Below the pieces are notes generated by a model. The model saw only the letters and a program-made list of their open reading frames with translations, searched no databases and was not told where the DNA came from. Below are positions 31,968-44,605 of a stretch of DNA of 64,000 bases, in pieces. The translations under genes and the position numbers were made by a program. Source of the DNA: Oncomelania hupensis (Eukaryota; Mollusca; Gastropoda; Littorinimorpha; Pomatiopsidae); the NCBI GenBank assembly GCA_036898135.1, contig CM072511.1:81368199-81432198 (forward strand), in the 5' to 3' direction. Each line of letters begins with the position of its first letter. The first letter of the stretch is position 1.

Positions 31968-32625
31968 TCACTAAATTCTCTTTCTTCTCGTACGTCTTCT
32001 TAAAGAAACTCCTTCAGATTTCAATCCTCCCTCCTACCCACCTCCAACCCCCCAACCTCCCCCACCCCTTATCTATATTATTTCTTATCACTCTCATCCT
32101 TCTAATATTCTGCCTATGATTTTGCTTATCTTTATACTTTTTTTTTTCATCCTTCTACTAAGAAGATTATAAAGGAAGCAGAGAAGAATTTGAAATAGGC
32201 GGAGAAGAGAAGTCTTCTTTAGATTCTTCTCTACCTTTCCCTTCTTATCGTCTGTTTCTTCCCCTTAACTACGATCAGTTCTTCGTTCTCCTCTTTAACA
32301 TGTCCATCTGGATTTTCCCTCAGTAGATGATGATAATATTTTGTAAAGTTCAAAGCGCCTTTAACTTTTAGAACATAATAATGACTGTAGTATAGTTTCA
32401 CGAATCTCGTTCGGTTCTTAATACACACATGTAAGGATGGGCAGATGAAACTGCGGCTTGAAACCCAGGCCATCCTTTTGGATCTCCTTTGCTCCCCCTC
32501 GTCTTCTTTCAACCTCGTCTACTTCTCTTTAACACCATATCTTCCGCCTTCTCGATACCTTTTTCAGTTCAGTTCAGTTCTTTTTCTTATTAGTCTTTTC
32601 ATTTTCACAATGATGTTAGACATTC
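31968..32625. other. No gene seen
   Basis: Pyrimidine-rich non-coding DNA, ending in a (TTACA)n run at about 32626-32645 next to repeat X. A GAAACCCAGGCCAT string near 32459 recurs near 36979 and 37727. Confidence 0.5.
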
Positions 32626-32639
32626 ATTACATTACATTA

Positions 32640-33032
32640 CATTACATAATTGTTGCTTTAGGTCCAACGGACTCTTCCGAGCCAAATCAGGACCGCACAA
32701 CCCACAATCCGCATAAAAGATCTGCTGAAACAACCCTAGTGGGAAAACTGAATGCCCTCCACCAGCCAGTCACTTTACAATAAAGACATCCCACGCAGGG
32801 GACGGCTGTGGCTTCACCCCAACTTATCGAACCCCCGTTTACAAAAACAAAATAGAATACAAACATCATTATAAATTATCAACAAAACACATACATATAA
32901 AATGCCTACATTGCTAAATAATATCATAGGAAGCCCTAGTGACCACCTGGCAGAAAGCGTCCAATATTCCCAAGCTGATCCAACAGACCTCATACACAAA
33001 CAAGGAGTCTTGTCCCGGAAGAGTTTTCAAGA
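32640..33032 (+). repeat. Repeat X, left part (split by a LINE)
   Basis: Aligns with 26407-26030 (minus). The last 14 bp (33019-33032, AAGAGTTTTCAAGA) is the target duplication of the inserted LINE. The open frame that appears to start at 32939 begins in this repeat, so that start codon does not belong to the LINE. Confidence 0.78.
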
Positions 33033-36000
33033 CAGATTTGTTAAATTTCCATCCCCCCGTTAGGCTAGATAGGACTGATCAAAGTGGTGGTGGTGTGGCT
33101 ATCTATGTCAAGAGTCACCTACTCTGCAGACACAGACCAGATCTTCATGTACCCAACTTAGAGGCGATATGGATCGAAACTCAAGTTAATAAAAAACCAC
33201 TACTAGTAGGATCCTATTACCGTCAACCCAGCCTTCCCGTCGATTATTGGAATTTAGTCCAAGAGAGTCTCAGAAAAGTAAACAATACAGGTTGTACATT
33301 TTTGGCATTAGGCGACTTTAACGATGATTACAATCGTCCCTCGAAGCACTTAATAGATACATTAAATATGTACAACTTACATCAACTTACCAACTCTGAT
33401 ACAAGGATCACTGAGACATCTAGAACTTGTATAGACCTGGTCTTGACACAGAGTCCACAAATAGTAAAAAGTATAGAAGTATTACCAGAAATATGTAGCG
33501 ATCACTGTGTACCTTGCGCAACCATTATAAACCCTGTCAATAGGAATTACTCATACAAAAGGATAATATACAACTATGACCGTTTAGACCATGATCAATT
33601 CTGTAATCTGCTTTTACAAATAGATTGGCCTACATTAATAACGGCGGAAAACTTAAACCAATCAGCAGAAAACTTTACTCAAGCTTACTTCGATGCCGCG
33701 TGTAAATGTATGCCCGTAAAAACAGTTACTGTACGCACTAGAGATGCCGCTTGGTTAAATATAGAAATTCGTCACGCCTTAAAATGCAGATATACATTAT
33801 TTAAACATGCAAAGATAACAAATGTAGAGAATGACTGGAAAAAGTATCGACAGTATAGAAATAAAGTCACGGTAATGATCAGAAATAGGAAATTAGAATA
33901 TCACAAGGAACTAGATGAAAAAGCATCAGACCCCACCAAATTTGGAACTAAGGAATGGTGGAAACTTGTTAAAGCATTTATAAACAAAAAAGGAATCTCC
34001 AACGATATACCGCCAATATCTACTGATGGGAAAACGGTCGATACAAATGAAGAAAAAGCCAACGCATTCAATGACCACTTTATACAGCAATCAGTATTAG
34101 AAACACCCGATGACGACCCTCCTGAACTTCCTCACCTAGATCACGAACTGACTGAAATTCTAATAACCCCAGCAGAGGTAGCCAAAGTGATAATAAACCT
34201 GGACAAAAGTAAAGCTGTAGGCCCCGATAAAATCCATAACAAACTATTACTGATATCTGCTGATATAATCTCACATCCTTTAAGTCAACTCTTCAACCGC
34301 TGTCTATCAGAAGGATTGTTTCCAGATATTTGGAAAATTGCCCATGTAACGCCAATACACGAAAAAGGTCCGGCCGATATTTGTACCAACTATCGCCCAA
34401 TATCTCTCTTAAGTTGTGTTGGTAAAGTCTTTGAGCGCTGTGTCCATACCCATGTCTTCTCATTCCTAAAAGACAATAATCTTATAACACCATCACAGTC
34501 TGGTTTTATTCCCGGGGACTCAACAATCAACCAACTACTTTGCATATATAATGAACTAACTTTAGCCCATAACAGTGGAATCACTAACCAGTCAATTTTC
34601 TTTGACATCTCCAAGGCCTTCGACAGAGTATGGCACAAAGGATTACTAGCTAAGCTAGAGGCCATAGGTATTAGAGGTAAACTTCTTCAATTGTTTGCTA
34701 ATTATTTAGACCAACGAAAACAAGCTGTTGTCATTAAAGGTAGCAAATCAGACTATAAAACCGTTCCGTCAGGCGTACCTCAAGGATAAGTTTTAGGCCC
34801 CCTATTGTTCCTAATCTATATTAATGATATTGTGGATAACATTGAATCAGTTATAAAACTTTTTGCAGACGATACTAGCATGTCATTAACCCTAAACAAC
34901 CCAGACATACGAGCAGAAATTTTGAATTCTGATCTTCAAAAGATAAACGACTGGGCTAACACCTGGAAAGTAAGGTTTAATGAAGATAAAACAGAACTAT
35001 TAACTTTCAAACGTGACCCATTACCTAACAACCCATTAAGCTTCGGAAACGCAGTTTTATCTGACAACGAATACCATAAACACTTAGGACTAACACTGCA
35101 AAACAATTGCAAATGAGATATCCATATAAGTAACGTCATAAAGAAAATAACCATCCTCCTATCATGTTTAAGAACGTATAAATATAAGCTGTGCAGAAAA
35201 ACCTTAGAAAATATGTACAAATCCTTTGTCCTACCTCACTTTGACTATGGCGATGTAATCTGGGATAATTGTACAGACACTCAAGCTGGTTTATTGGAAA
35301 AACTCCATTTAGAAGGTATTAGAATTATTGTTGGGGCGGTGAAGGGGACCAGCCATGAGTTATTGTACAGAGAGTCTGGACAATACACATTGAAGGAGAG
35401 AAGGAAAAGACATAAGCTACTTACTCTTCATAAGATGATAAACGAGTGCTGTCCTGAGTACTTGTCCAACTTGGTCCCACAACTAGTATCAGCAGTTAAT
35501 CCATATCACCGCAGAAGACCTCTAGAACGTAGAGTACCCCCATACAAAACTGAACTTTACAAAAACTCTTTTCTTCCTTCAACCACAGTATTGTGGAATG
35601 ATCTCCCCGAGGAAATTCAAGAAAGCCCATCCATTAGCTTATTAAAAAGACACCTTTCCAAAGATGATCCACTTGTTCCATTGTACTATTACCATGGGAC
35701 ACGACAGCAGCAGGTTTTACATGCCCGACTCCGACTTGGCGTAAGCAACCTTAATTATGACATGTTCCGCCGTCACTTGTTAGAAGACCCAGTCTGTCAG
35801 TGTGGGCATCCTGCAGAAACATCTGAACATTTCATCCTTTTTTGCCCTATATTCGGCATTGTACGAACGCAGACAATTAACCAATTAGACCATACTTTTC
35901 GAAACATCAACACCTTATTGTTTGGCAGCGACCGTCTCTCCCCACAAGAAAACGCCAAAATCTTTTCAAAAGTTCACACATTCCTCACATCTAGTGACCG

Positions 36001-36429
36001 CTTCGTTTAGAAAATAGCCCAATGATACAAAAATCACCTCTGATTCGCAACCTTGATACCAGCTAAACCAATCCCCATTTGTTTCCCTCTCTCTAGTAGT
36101 ATCTTTTTCTCGTTAGTTAGTTCATTCATTTATTTCTTTATTACTTTTATTTTTCTAGTTCGACGTTATTGCATTTCTTGTCTGTTATACTATAGTTATA
36201 TGTTTGTTATTTTTTCATTGTTGAAAAGATTAATTTATGTGCTTCTGTTCTTTTTGTGTTTTTTTTCTTTTTTAATTGCTTTGTATAAATTCGTTCCTGT
36301 TCGCCAGACATTTCATTGTTGTCAATTGTCAAAGGGTAGCACTTATTTAAGCTTTGCTTTTGTGTGCCCTTTATGTTTTCCATGCTTTGTCTACTTGTTT
36401 TCGTGAATAATAAAAATTATGTTTAAACC
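33033..36429 (+). mobile_element. 5'-truncated Jockey/CR1-type LINE
   Basis: A 3397-bp insertion in repeat X between exact 14-bp duplications (33019-33032 and 36430-36443). It begins inside the endonuclease domain and runs to a 3' UTR with AATAAA at 36409-36414 and a short A-rich end (TATGTTTAAACC). Truncation at the 5' end plus a target duplication is the signature of target-primed reverse transcription. Confidence 0.88.
33035..36010 (+). pseudogene. LINE endonuclease-reverse transcriptase, truncated, two stops
   Basis: One frame of about 990 codons with no frameshift. The APE-type endonuclease lacks its N-terminus but keeps S-G-G-G-V-A-I-Y-V, L-G-D-F-N (33308-33322) and the S-D-H-C motif (about 33496-33507). 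RT follows: Y-R-P-I-S-L-L, motif A in F-D-I-S-K-A-F-D (34600-34623), G-V-P-Q-G, and motif C F-A-D-D (34861-34872). A C-terminal C-Q-C-G-H...H-F-I-L-F-C cysteine/histidine cluster lies near 35797-35850. TAA at 34787-34789 sits where Ser is usual (V-P-Q-G-S-V-L-G), and TGA at 35114-35116 probably replaces Trp. No RNase H domain seen. Confidence 0.88.
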
Positions 36430-36618
36430 AAGAGTTTTCAAGAAAAAAGGTAGGAGACTGGTCTAGCGAAGAAGACGATAGTATAGCAGATTGATAGAAC
36501 AGAGCAGGAATGAGAAAGAGCAAATGAGAAATACAGCGACAGTGGGAATTTAAAGCACTAAACTTCCAGAAAGTGGGGATACTATTTATACTGAAACCCC
36601 CGGCACCCCAACGGGGGT
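36430..36618 (+). repeat. Repeat X, right part (with LINE target duplication)
   Basis: Begins with the second AAGAGTTTTCAAGA and aligns with about 26030-25835 (minus), ending at the CCCCCGGCACCCC block. Confidence 0.78.
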
Positions 36619-36767
36619 AAGTGTTAGACATTCACCCATACTCATACTCAAACATATGAACACACATACACATACAATACTCTATGCATTAAAAAAGAGG
36701 TTTTCTCAATACCCTGCTTAGAGAAAGAAAGAAGTATAGCTAAACAGAATGAAACCCATTCAATACC
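36619..36767. other. Short spacer
   Basis: Nothing recognised. Confidence 0.5.
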
Positions 36768-37215
<448 letters not shown>

Positions 37216-38465
37216 CTCCTCCTCCTCCTCCTCCTCCCCCTTCTCCGTCTTCTCCTTTAATCCTCCTTATTTCTTCTTCCATCTCGTCCACATTTTATTT
37301 TCCGTACATCCTTTTTTTTCTTGTTCGTCTTTCATTTACCTTTTTGAAGCTCCCCACCCTCCCTCTCACCCCCACCTTTACGCTTACTTCTGGTTCTTAA
37401 CCTCTTAATAAAACGAAAAGACGGGCAGATGACAGAAGACTAGCAGTGGAATACCATACAATCGTCCTCTTTCAATTCCTTCTCTTCTTTCCTCCCGCTT
37501 TTCCCTTCTTCTGCTTTTCCTCTGCCCTCCTTCTTTGTCTTATCTTCTTATTCGTCGTCATCTTTCTCTATATTTTTAAAGTCGCGTTTAAATGAAAAGG
37601 AGTAGGACCTTGAAACTATCTTCCTCTTCCTCTGTTATTTTTTTTTCTTCTCCCACACATCCTCTTCATGCTCCTTCGTCTTAATCTGTTAATGAAAAAA
37701 AGAGGACGCCAGAAATGGCAGCATGAAACCCAGACCATGTAGCCGTGTCTGACAAGCGGCGGACTAGGTGTCGGATTTGACACGGTAAACAAATAAAACA
37801 AACGAGTCAAACGCCTCAGTGTAATCACGTCTTCATCTCCATTTTAGCAACGGGGCACAATCAGTATTGTACTGTGGGGTGGAGGAAGATGAAGGAGAGA
37901 AAGGAGGAGTGGGTGAAGGAAAAGTAGTAAAGGGTAGGTTAGAGGGAGGGGGGAGATGAAGGGAAGGGTGAGATGCTTGTGCTATGAACCTGTCGTGGTC
38001 CTATGCATGAAGCCTACCTACCCGTATTATTACAGAAACGCGCGTTGTATTCCTAAGGTAAAGGTAAAGACTAATAGCTACAGAAAACAACACACACACA
38101 AAAAACACCCGAACTTTCTCGATCGTTAGGATCTCCCATTTCTCAGAGTCAGCCTTTTGAGGCTGATACACATCACCATTCTTTCGATCTCTAACTGAAC
38201 TTTCCCGGTTCTCAAGACAGTCGGGGTTACCAACCACAGCTAGAGTTAGACTGAAGTGGTTATAGCGCGAAGTCACCTTTCTGTCAATGTTTGAATTTCG
38301 TCCCTCCAAGTACTAATCGTGCTTGTTTGAGATTAAACTCGAAATGGTAGAGCGTGCCGAACCACCGAAAACGTTTGTACATACAACCTAGAGCAAGGAA
38401 TACAAAATAGTTACCGCTAAGACTGAACCAACAAGTGGATAATAAATGGTTTGAGTGAGATCCTG
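37216..38465. other. No gene seen
   Basis: Pyrimidine-rich, then unique-looking. A CATGAAACCCAGACCATGT string at about 37725 resembles 36976 and 32456, suggesting another low-copy repeat. Confidence 0.5.
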
Positions 38466-38531
38466 TATCGGCCAGCGCCTTGAGTCGCCAAGTACGGTGA
38501 GATATGTGCGCTATATAAAAAAAATCCTCGC
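38466..38531 (+). repeat. 3' end of the GCGCTATATAA-type repeat
   Basis: Near-identical to 3670-3732, ending GCGCTATATAAAAAAAATCC. Confidence 0.75.
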
Positions 38532-39475
38532 TAAGGATAATATAAGCCGTTTTTCCTAGGATGGCCCGTTTCTTTTTCTCGACAACGACGTAGGCTTACC
38601 TCTCTCAATGCATCCCCACCCACTACACCCCTTCCTCTTTCCTCAAAATTGTTCCACTTCATTCCACTACATTACTACACTACCACTCCGGCACCCGAAT
38701 CTCCAATAGACGGGAATGTCACCCACCCTTATCTTTCCATTCTAAACAATTAAGTGCGACTGAAGTCCAGATCAAATGGCGGAGTAAGGAAGAAGAGGGA
38801 ACATCTAAAATAAATTACTATTTGCTGTTAACATACATACATTTTTGTTGTTGTTCAGTTCAACATTTGCGAAATTTGAATCTACATGTCCTGTCCGAGC
38901 GGTCAACTTCAAAAGGTCGTCTGCTACATAACAGGTATTGGATGACTTATCTCCCGTAGAAAACCTATACAGGCGCTCACACATGGAATTACCGGAGCGT
39001 GACCCCCTCGCTAGCGTGTGCTGGAGGACTTTGCTGTGGCTTTTTTGTGCGACAAGTTCTGTTCCTTTTGTATCTGGTGATGCCTTTATGTTGCGTGAGC
39101 CATTTCGCTGGACTCACGCTGTAATGTTTCCAGGGATCTTAGTTTCTTTATTTACGCTGCTTACTTACACGTCCACCAGAGTTTTCCCATCAATAATGGT
39201 GGATGAGTAGATTTTTCTATGCTTTTAGCACCGATTATAAAAGAGTTACAATATAAGGTCAGGTTCATTTTAAAACTCTAATCCACCGCATCTCCACCCT
39301 AACGCCTAGCCTGAATCCACCCTGGGTACCCATCTCCGTCCATCACCCTCACTCTCGCCTAAACTCCACCCCCACTTTACAGAGCGGTGCTAATCATGAA
39401 ATGTGTTTGTGTCAGCACCGAGCGGATTACATCCAGCCCACACACGAAGTTTTGCCCCTCTCCATCCTCCATCCT
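38532..39475. other. No recognised gene; one 90-codon frame
   Basis: Frame 38938-39210 (plus) has two hydrophobic stretches and is not built from simple repeats, but I do not recognise it and see no splice or promoter support. Confidence 0.4.
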
Positions 39476-39506
<31 letters not shown>

Positions 39507-39886
39507 CCACACACACCCACACACACACACACACCCACACACACACACACAAAGAAGAACAAAAGTCCGTTGCCGGTAGGTGTAAGGACGAGAATGGGTG
39601 GGGAAAAGGGGTAGGGTTTGGACATTTTGTCGGGTAATGGGAAAAAGGAAAATTCAGCCAAGCATAACAATTTCCTTTATTCGACGTGTTTGGTCTTCAT
39701 TTTCTCGTCTTTCCCTTTGCTTCTACCTAGAGCTACAGATGGGATGAATGTTAGATTTTGAGACTTTCCTTTTTAAAAAAAAAAAAAAATCCATACTATG
39801 TCTTTTCCGGTGTCTGCCTGATAATTTAGTTCCGTCTGTCTGTCTCTTGGTGTCTTTCTGTCTCTCTCGCTCGCACAAACATACAT

Positions 39887-39956
<70 letters not shown>

Positions 39957-39960
39957 GCAA
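39476..39960. repeat. (CA)n and (CT)n microsatellites
   Basis: CA/CCCACA at 39477-39551 and perfect CT at 39889-39954, with unique sequence between. Confidence 0.93.
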
Positions 39961-40111
39961 ACACACACATTCACAGATATCGACACTCAGACATCATCCG
40001 CTAACCCCCACAATCCTCCCAACCACATCCCAACACACACAGGCATAATGCCGTATAACGCGTATCATATTCCAACAGTTACAACAGGTTTTTTTTGGCA
40101 ACATATGAGTA

Positions 40112-40270
40112 ACGGTCTGATGAGAGTATAAACCGAGGGCTAGCCTACACACGCATACGAACTTTAAACATCCTGACGCTCGTATCTTAAGACCGGTTAG
40201 TGCCAGAAACATAAATACACCCAGAAGGCCCTAGCTCCTATTCCACCTTGTCCTGGGTGGCGCCGCGCTT
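40112..40270 (+). repeat. GCGCTATATAA-type repeat, 5' portion
   Basis: Matches the first half of the 47.6-kb copy (GAGAGTATAAACCGAGG, GCATACGAACTTTAAA, TTAGTGCC...AACATAAATACACCCAG) and stops before the GCGCCTTGAG block. Confidence 0.65.
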
Positions 40271-40660
40271 TTGCTGAAAAGATAACCCCCAATTTTGTCC
40301 ACATGGGTGAAAAATAAAATACAAAAATCCCAACCCTCAAATAGATAAATAAATGATGACACTTTGAGCCTCGTGTCACGCTATTACAGCAATAGAATAT
40401 TTGTATCGTGGTAGAAAGGAACTCTTAAACGGCAACGGATCGTGGTACTATTATCTTTATTCTTTTTGTTTATCGCCCCCCTCTCCCCCCACCACAACCT
40501 CTTTCTTTCTTCAGTGGGTATGTCTGTACGAATCACATAAGATCTAGTAAAATACATACGCGCTTCAGCCAGTCCTTACAACCCTGATCATAATCGTACG
40601 TCCTTGATGCTCTTAAAGGCGTGTCGTGAGAAATTACCTGCATAATAGAGGTAAGACAAC
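40271..40660. other. No gene seen
   Basis: Unique-looking, nothing recognised. Confidence 0.5.
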
Positions 40661-40661
40661 G

Positions 40662-40721
<60 letters not shown>

Positions 40722-40757
40722 GGAGAGAGAGAGGGAGAGAGAGAGGGAGAGAAAGAG
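40661..40757. repeat. (GA)n microsatellite
   Basis: GA/GGGA units. Confidence 0.95.
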
Positions 40758-41465
40758 AACCGATTTCCTTCCTCTATTGGAGCCGCCAGATCTGCTACAC
40801 TGAAAGATTTTTGCTACTCATCTTAACAACAACAGGTGAGGTACCTGGGCTTTTGAATCCAGTGTGACTAAAATTTGCAAGACGATTTTTATAGTTAGAT
40901 AAATGTTTTTACAGCAGACTTGGACATTATGAAGGATAAATTAAAATCGAATCTTGCAGGTACACAAAGTAGCGAAACTGGAAAAGAAAAAAAAATCGCC
41001 TTTAAAAGTCACTAGAAGGTTATTATTGCTGTTGTACTTTGTTGTGGTTGTGTTGCTATCTTCAACTCGTCATAATGTGCGGCGTTTATAGTACTCTTAT
41101 TAGAAAGAGGTGAATACAGACAGTACCTTTTCTTCCCAGTGATGCTCACAAAGAGGTCACGTAGCTAGACAGGAGCGACCTGATTGTAAAGCTTCGATCT
41201 ACGGCCACACACTGTGACACATCATATGTCAGATGAGTCATATAATGTAGCAGACACAGGAGTGCATCTTAAGTAGAAGAAGAAGAAAAGAAGGATTAGA
41301 ATGAGAATGGGAAGGAGGAATGGAGGAGGAGGAGGAGGAATAGGAAGACGAAGAAGAAGACTTAGAAGAAGAATGAGTGAGAATCATTTCTTTCATTCCG
41401 CTCTTTCTTACCTGGCATTACCGCAACAAGTGCTCTCTCTGCCACTGTGAGAAAGTCTTGTTTAT
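40758..41465. other. No gene seen
   Basis: AT-rich, with a purine-rich GAA/GGA block at 41275-41375. Confidence 0.5.
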
Positions 41466-41578
41466 TTAATTATTTTATCACTTTTAAGCGCTTTTCCAGC
41501 TTAAGAGCTGCTTAAGGCGCTTGTCGAAACAGGATCTAACCGATCTAACTCAAGCCACCCGAGGCGCCCACCTGCAAC
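41466..41578 (-). repeat. GCGCTATATAA-type repeat, 3' portion
   Basis: Reverse-strand AGCTGGAAAAGCGC end and GCCACCCGAGGCGCC block; diverged. Confidence 0.65.
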
Positions 41579-41797
41579 TTTTTGGCGCATAGTCCTTTTT
41601 TTCAAAGACCTTTTACCCATTTGGACACAAACCCCTCCTCAAGGGACCCAGACTGCAAGGCTAGTTTAACACGGCTCAACACAGCACCGAAGCCCGTGTC
41701 ACATCCTTCAAGTTCCGGGTCTCCTAGTTTATCCGAGCGCATTTGCGCATGCGCCAGGTCATGTCGAGCCGGCTTTTCACGAAGTTCTTAGGCGTCA

Positions 41798-41876
41798 TAA
41801 CCCTAACCCTAACCCAAACCCTAACCCTAACCCTAAACTCGTAACTCTAACCCAAACTTTAACCCTAAACCTTACG
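41798..41876. repeat. Interstitial telomeric repeat (CCCTAA)n
   Basis: About 79 bp of CCCTAA units with later variants (CCCAAA, CTCTAA, TTTAAC). TTAGGG is the telomere repeat of most animals including molluscs. Confidence 0.85.
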
Positions 41877-42097
41877 AAGACGATGATAGCACTGTGCGCA
41901 TGCGTCGAATTTTGTAACGCGTCGACCAATCAGAATGCTCCCATTCGCTCCCAGCCCAGCTAAGATACTAGGAACTGTGAGGATGTCACACCCGTCTCAT
42001 TGGGGTCCGATGCGTTAGTTAAATTCAGTCTAATTTTTCTACCTAGTCCATGCTTTTTTCACAAAATGGTTCGCATCTCCCATTATTTTATTTTAAT

Positions 42098-42372
42098 CGT
42101 TTTTATATAGCGCCTTTCCAGATCAAGAGCCGCTCAAGGCGCTGGCCGATAGAGGATCTAACTCAAGCCGCCCTAGGCGCCCACTTGCTGCCTTCGGGCG
42201 CATGGTCTGACGCCTAGACAACTGACACAATCAAAGGTATGGGGGAGAAGGGACCTAGTGCTTGCTGGGGGTATTTGTGTAGCCGGCACTCACCCGCTTA
42301 GAACATGAGCGTCAGGATCTTTTAAGTTCATGCGATGGAATGCGTGCGTGCACAGACTAGACCTCACATCCG
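42098..42372 (-). mobile_element. GCGCTATATAA-type repeat, near full length
   Basis: Reverse copy: TATATAGCGC at about 42105, CAAGGCGCTGGCC, GAGGGACCTAGTGC-like block, GACATGAGCGTCAGGATCTT and TAGACCTC. It is about 275 bp. Confidence 0.75.
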
Positions 42373-42569
42373 AAGTTTAAAAAATTGTTGGTTGTTATTT
42401 TATTTATTTATTTATTTATTTATTTATTTGTTTACTTATTTATTTTACTCCAAGCCGTCAACGGGTTTAAACCATTGCCTGCAAAGGCAGCAATGTTAAG
42501 CTTCTTCCCTCGATGAAATAGAACTCAAAGGCGTAGCTACGCTATGAAATCGACTGCATCATCATCAAT

Positions 42570-42790
42570 AGACGCGAGGCGCCCACTTGCAGCCTTTATG
42601 CACCTAGTCTGACGCCCAGACGACTGAGCGCAATCCTGGGCGACCAGAGATGGGAGAGAAGGGACCTAGCCCTTTCTGGATGTATTTGTGTTACCTATAC
42701 CCGTCTCGGACATGAGGGTCAGGATCTTTAAAATCCGTGCGATGGAATGCGTTTGCGTACAGACCAGACCTCTGTTAATATTCTCACCCG
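42570..42790 (-). mobile_element. GCGCTATATAA-type repeat lacking its 3' end
   Basis: Shares GAGGCGCCCACTTGCAGCC, GACGACTGAGCGCAATCC, GGACCTAG and GACATGAGGGTCAGGATCTT with the copy just upstream, but has no GCGCTATATAA end. Confidence 0.7.
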
Positions 42791-43157
42791 AAGGCCGAGT
42801 AGGGGCGCAGTGTCTCAGATTATTTTTTCTTCTTCTTTTCGAACCGCTGCAATGTTCTCGCCTGATATTCAATTCTTCGATAATATGTTTTGCCTTTTTC
42901 AGTACACCACTGTTGTCTGGGTCATGTCATTTTTGTTTCGGCACTTGAGGCCATCAACGGGGTTTGAACCTTTGCCTGTGCGGGCTCCACTGCTAGCGCT
43001 TAATATTCTTTACTTCAATTGATTGTAATGAATTGTATCGGTTTATTTGAGTGGCGATCTATGCGCTTGTCCAAATACCTTGATGAGATACTACAGATAT
43101 TTTAAATTTGAATTGATTCCAACTCCATGCCACTGCTATCCATGCTTCAAACAAAAC
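42791..43157. other. No gene seen
   Basis: Nothing recognised. A (TTTA)n run lies upstream, between the two repeat copies, at about 42398-42440. Confidence 0.5.
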
Positions 43158-43215
<58 letters not shown>

Positions 43216-43216
43216 A
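43158..43216. repeat. (CAA)n microsatellite
   Basis: About 57 bp of perfect CAA. Confidence 0.95.
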
Positions 43217-44235
43217 CGTGTTTGCTTTCCATCTACAGTGGATCCGGTCTCCAAGGTTATCCCTAGCACAAGCACAAAAAGCTCTCTGATTGGAGCTGGA
43301 GGGTGAGAGACTTTATCGGAGCGTGAGTGACTACCACAACCGTTTTCTTGACAGGCGTGACCAAGATAACCAGACCCTTTTAGACCTCCATAGATCGCAC
43401 ATTGTCTTCTGCCTGCCACCCCTGATATGGCGCGCTCCTCTAGGATAGGCCAGACCCATTGTGAAAGATCTATTAAATATAAAATATGATGGGGGGGTGG
43501 GGGGGCATTTGTCTGGCACTTCAAAGTAAAGGTTACTGATATCTCAAACACGGAAAAGTATTAAATCAGATAAACACAAAGACCGGAAAAGGATTGCCAG
43601 TGGAGTTTTTTTCAACACTTTTTTTTTCAAAACCGATACCACAAAGTGGAATTTTTCTTAAAGCCAATAGCATACAGTGAAAAATCATTTGTTCTTAACC
43701 CATCAAGATAGTATTTCGCGAGGTGAAACAGATGCATCTGTGGAAGTCAAAGCACAACAGATAGCAGAACTGCATCACGTGCCACAATTAAAGCGCAGAG
43801 AAGGTTAATGCTAATAACGCGTTAACGGTGAACGAAACAATGATACCTTTCATGCCGATGTGTTAACCTTGGTGTTGTTCCCGTCATGCATCAGACTTGT
43901 CTCTTAGGTGCAAATCGGGCACCAAAAGGGTTTAAAACATAATAGCACATAACATTATAATTTGTAGGGTTATTAATTTTTTTTTAATTTTAATTTTAAT
44001 ATTAGGAAGCTACACACGCACGGACATCTAAGAGTTCTGAATTGTTTTTAGTTGTAAGCGCGTACGTGGACAACATTGTACACAGTACAGACAGTATGAA
44101 GAAGGTAAAGGTTTAGGAGCTGGAATATAGGACTAATCGTACACATGAATATAATAACAAACATGCTTTCAGACTATGTAGACAATTATAAATAATTCTA
44201 TTTTTATTTCGTCTGTCACTAATCACAATACATTC
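43217..44235. other. No gene seen
   Basis: Minus-strand frames to 134 codons overlap the CAA array or are unrecognised. Confidence 0.5.

Positions 44236-44605
<370 letters not shown>

Noticed and set aside
32939..33032. ATG-like start of the 616-codon LINE frame
   Set aside because: It lies in repeat X, outside the LINE, upstream of the 14-bp target duplication.
38938..39210. A 90-codon plus-strand frame with two hydrophobic stretches
   Set aside because: No recognised family and no supporting promoter, splice or neighbour evidence.
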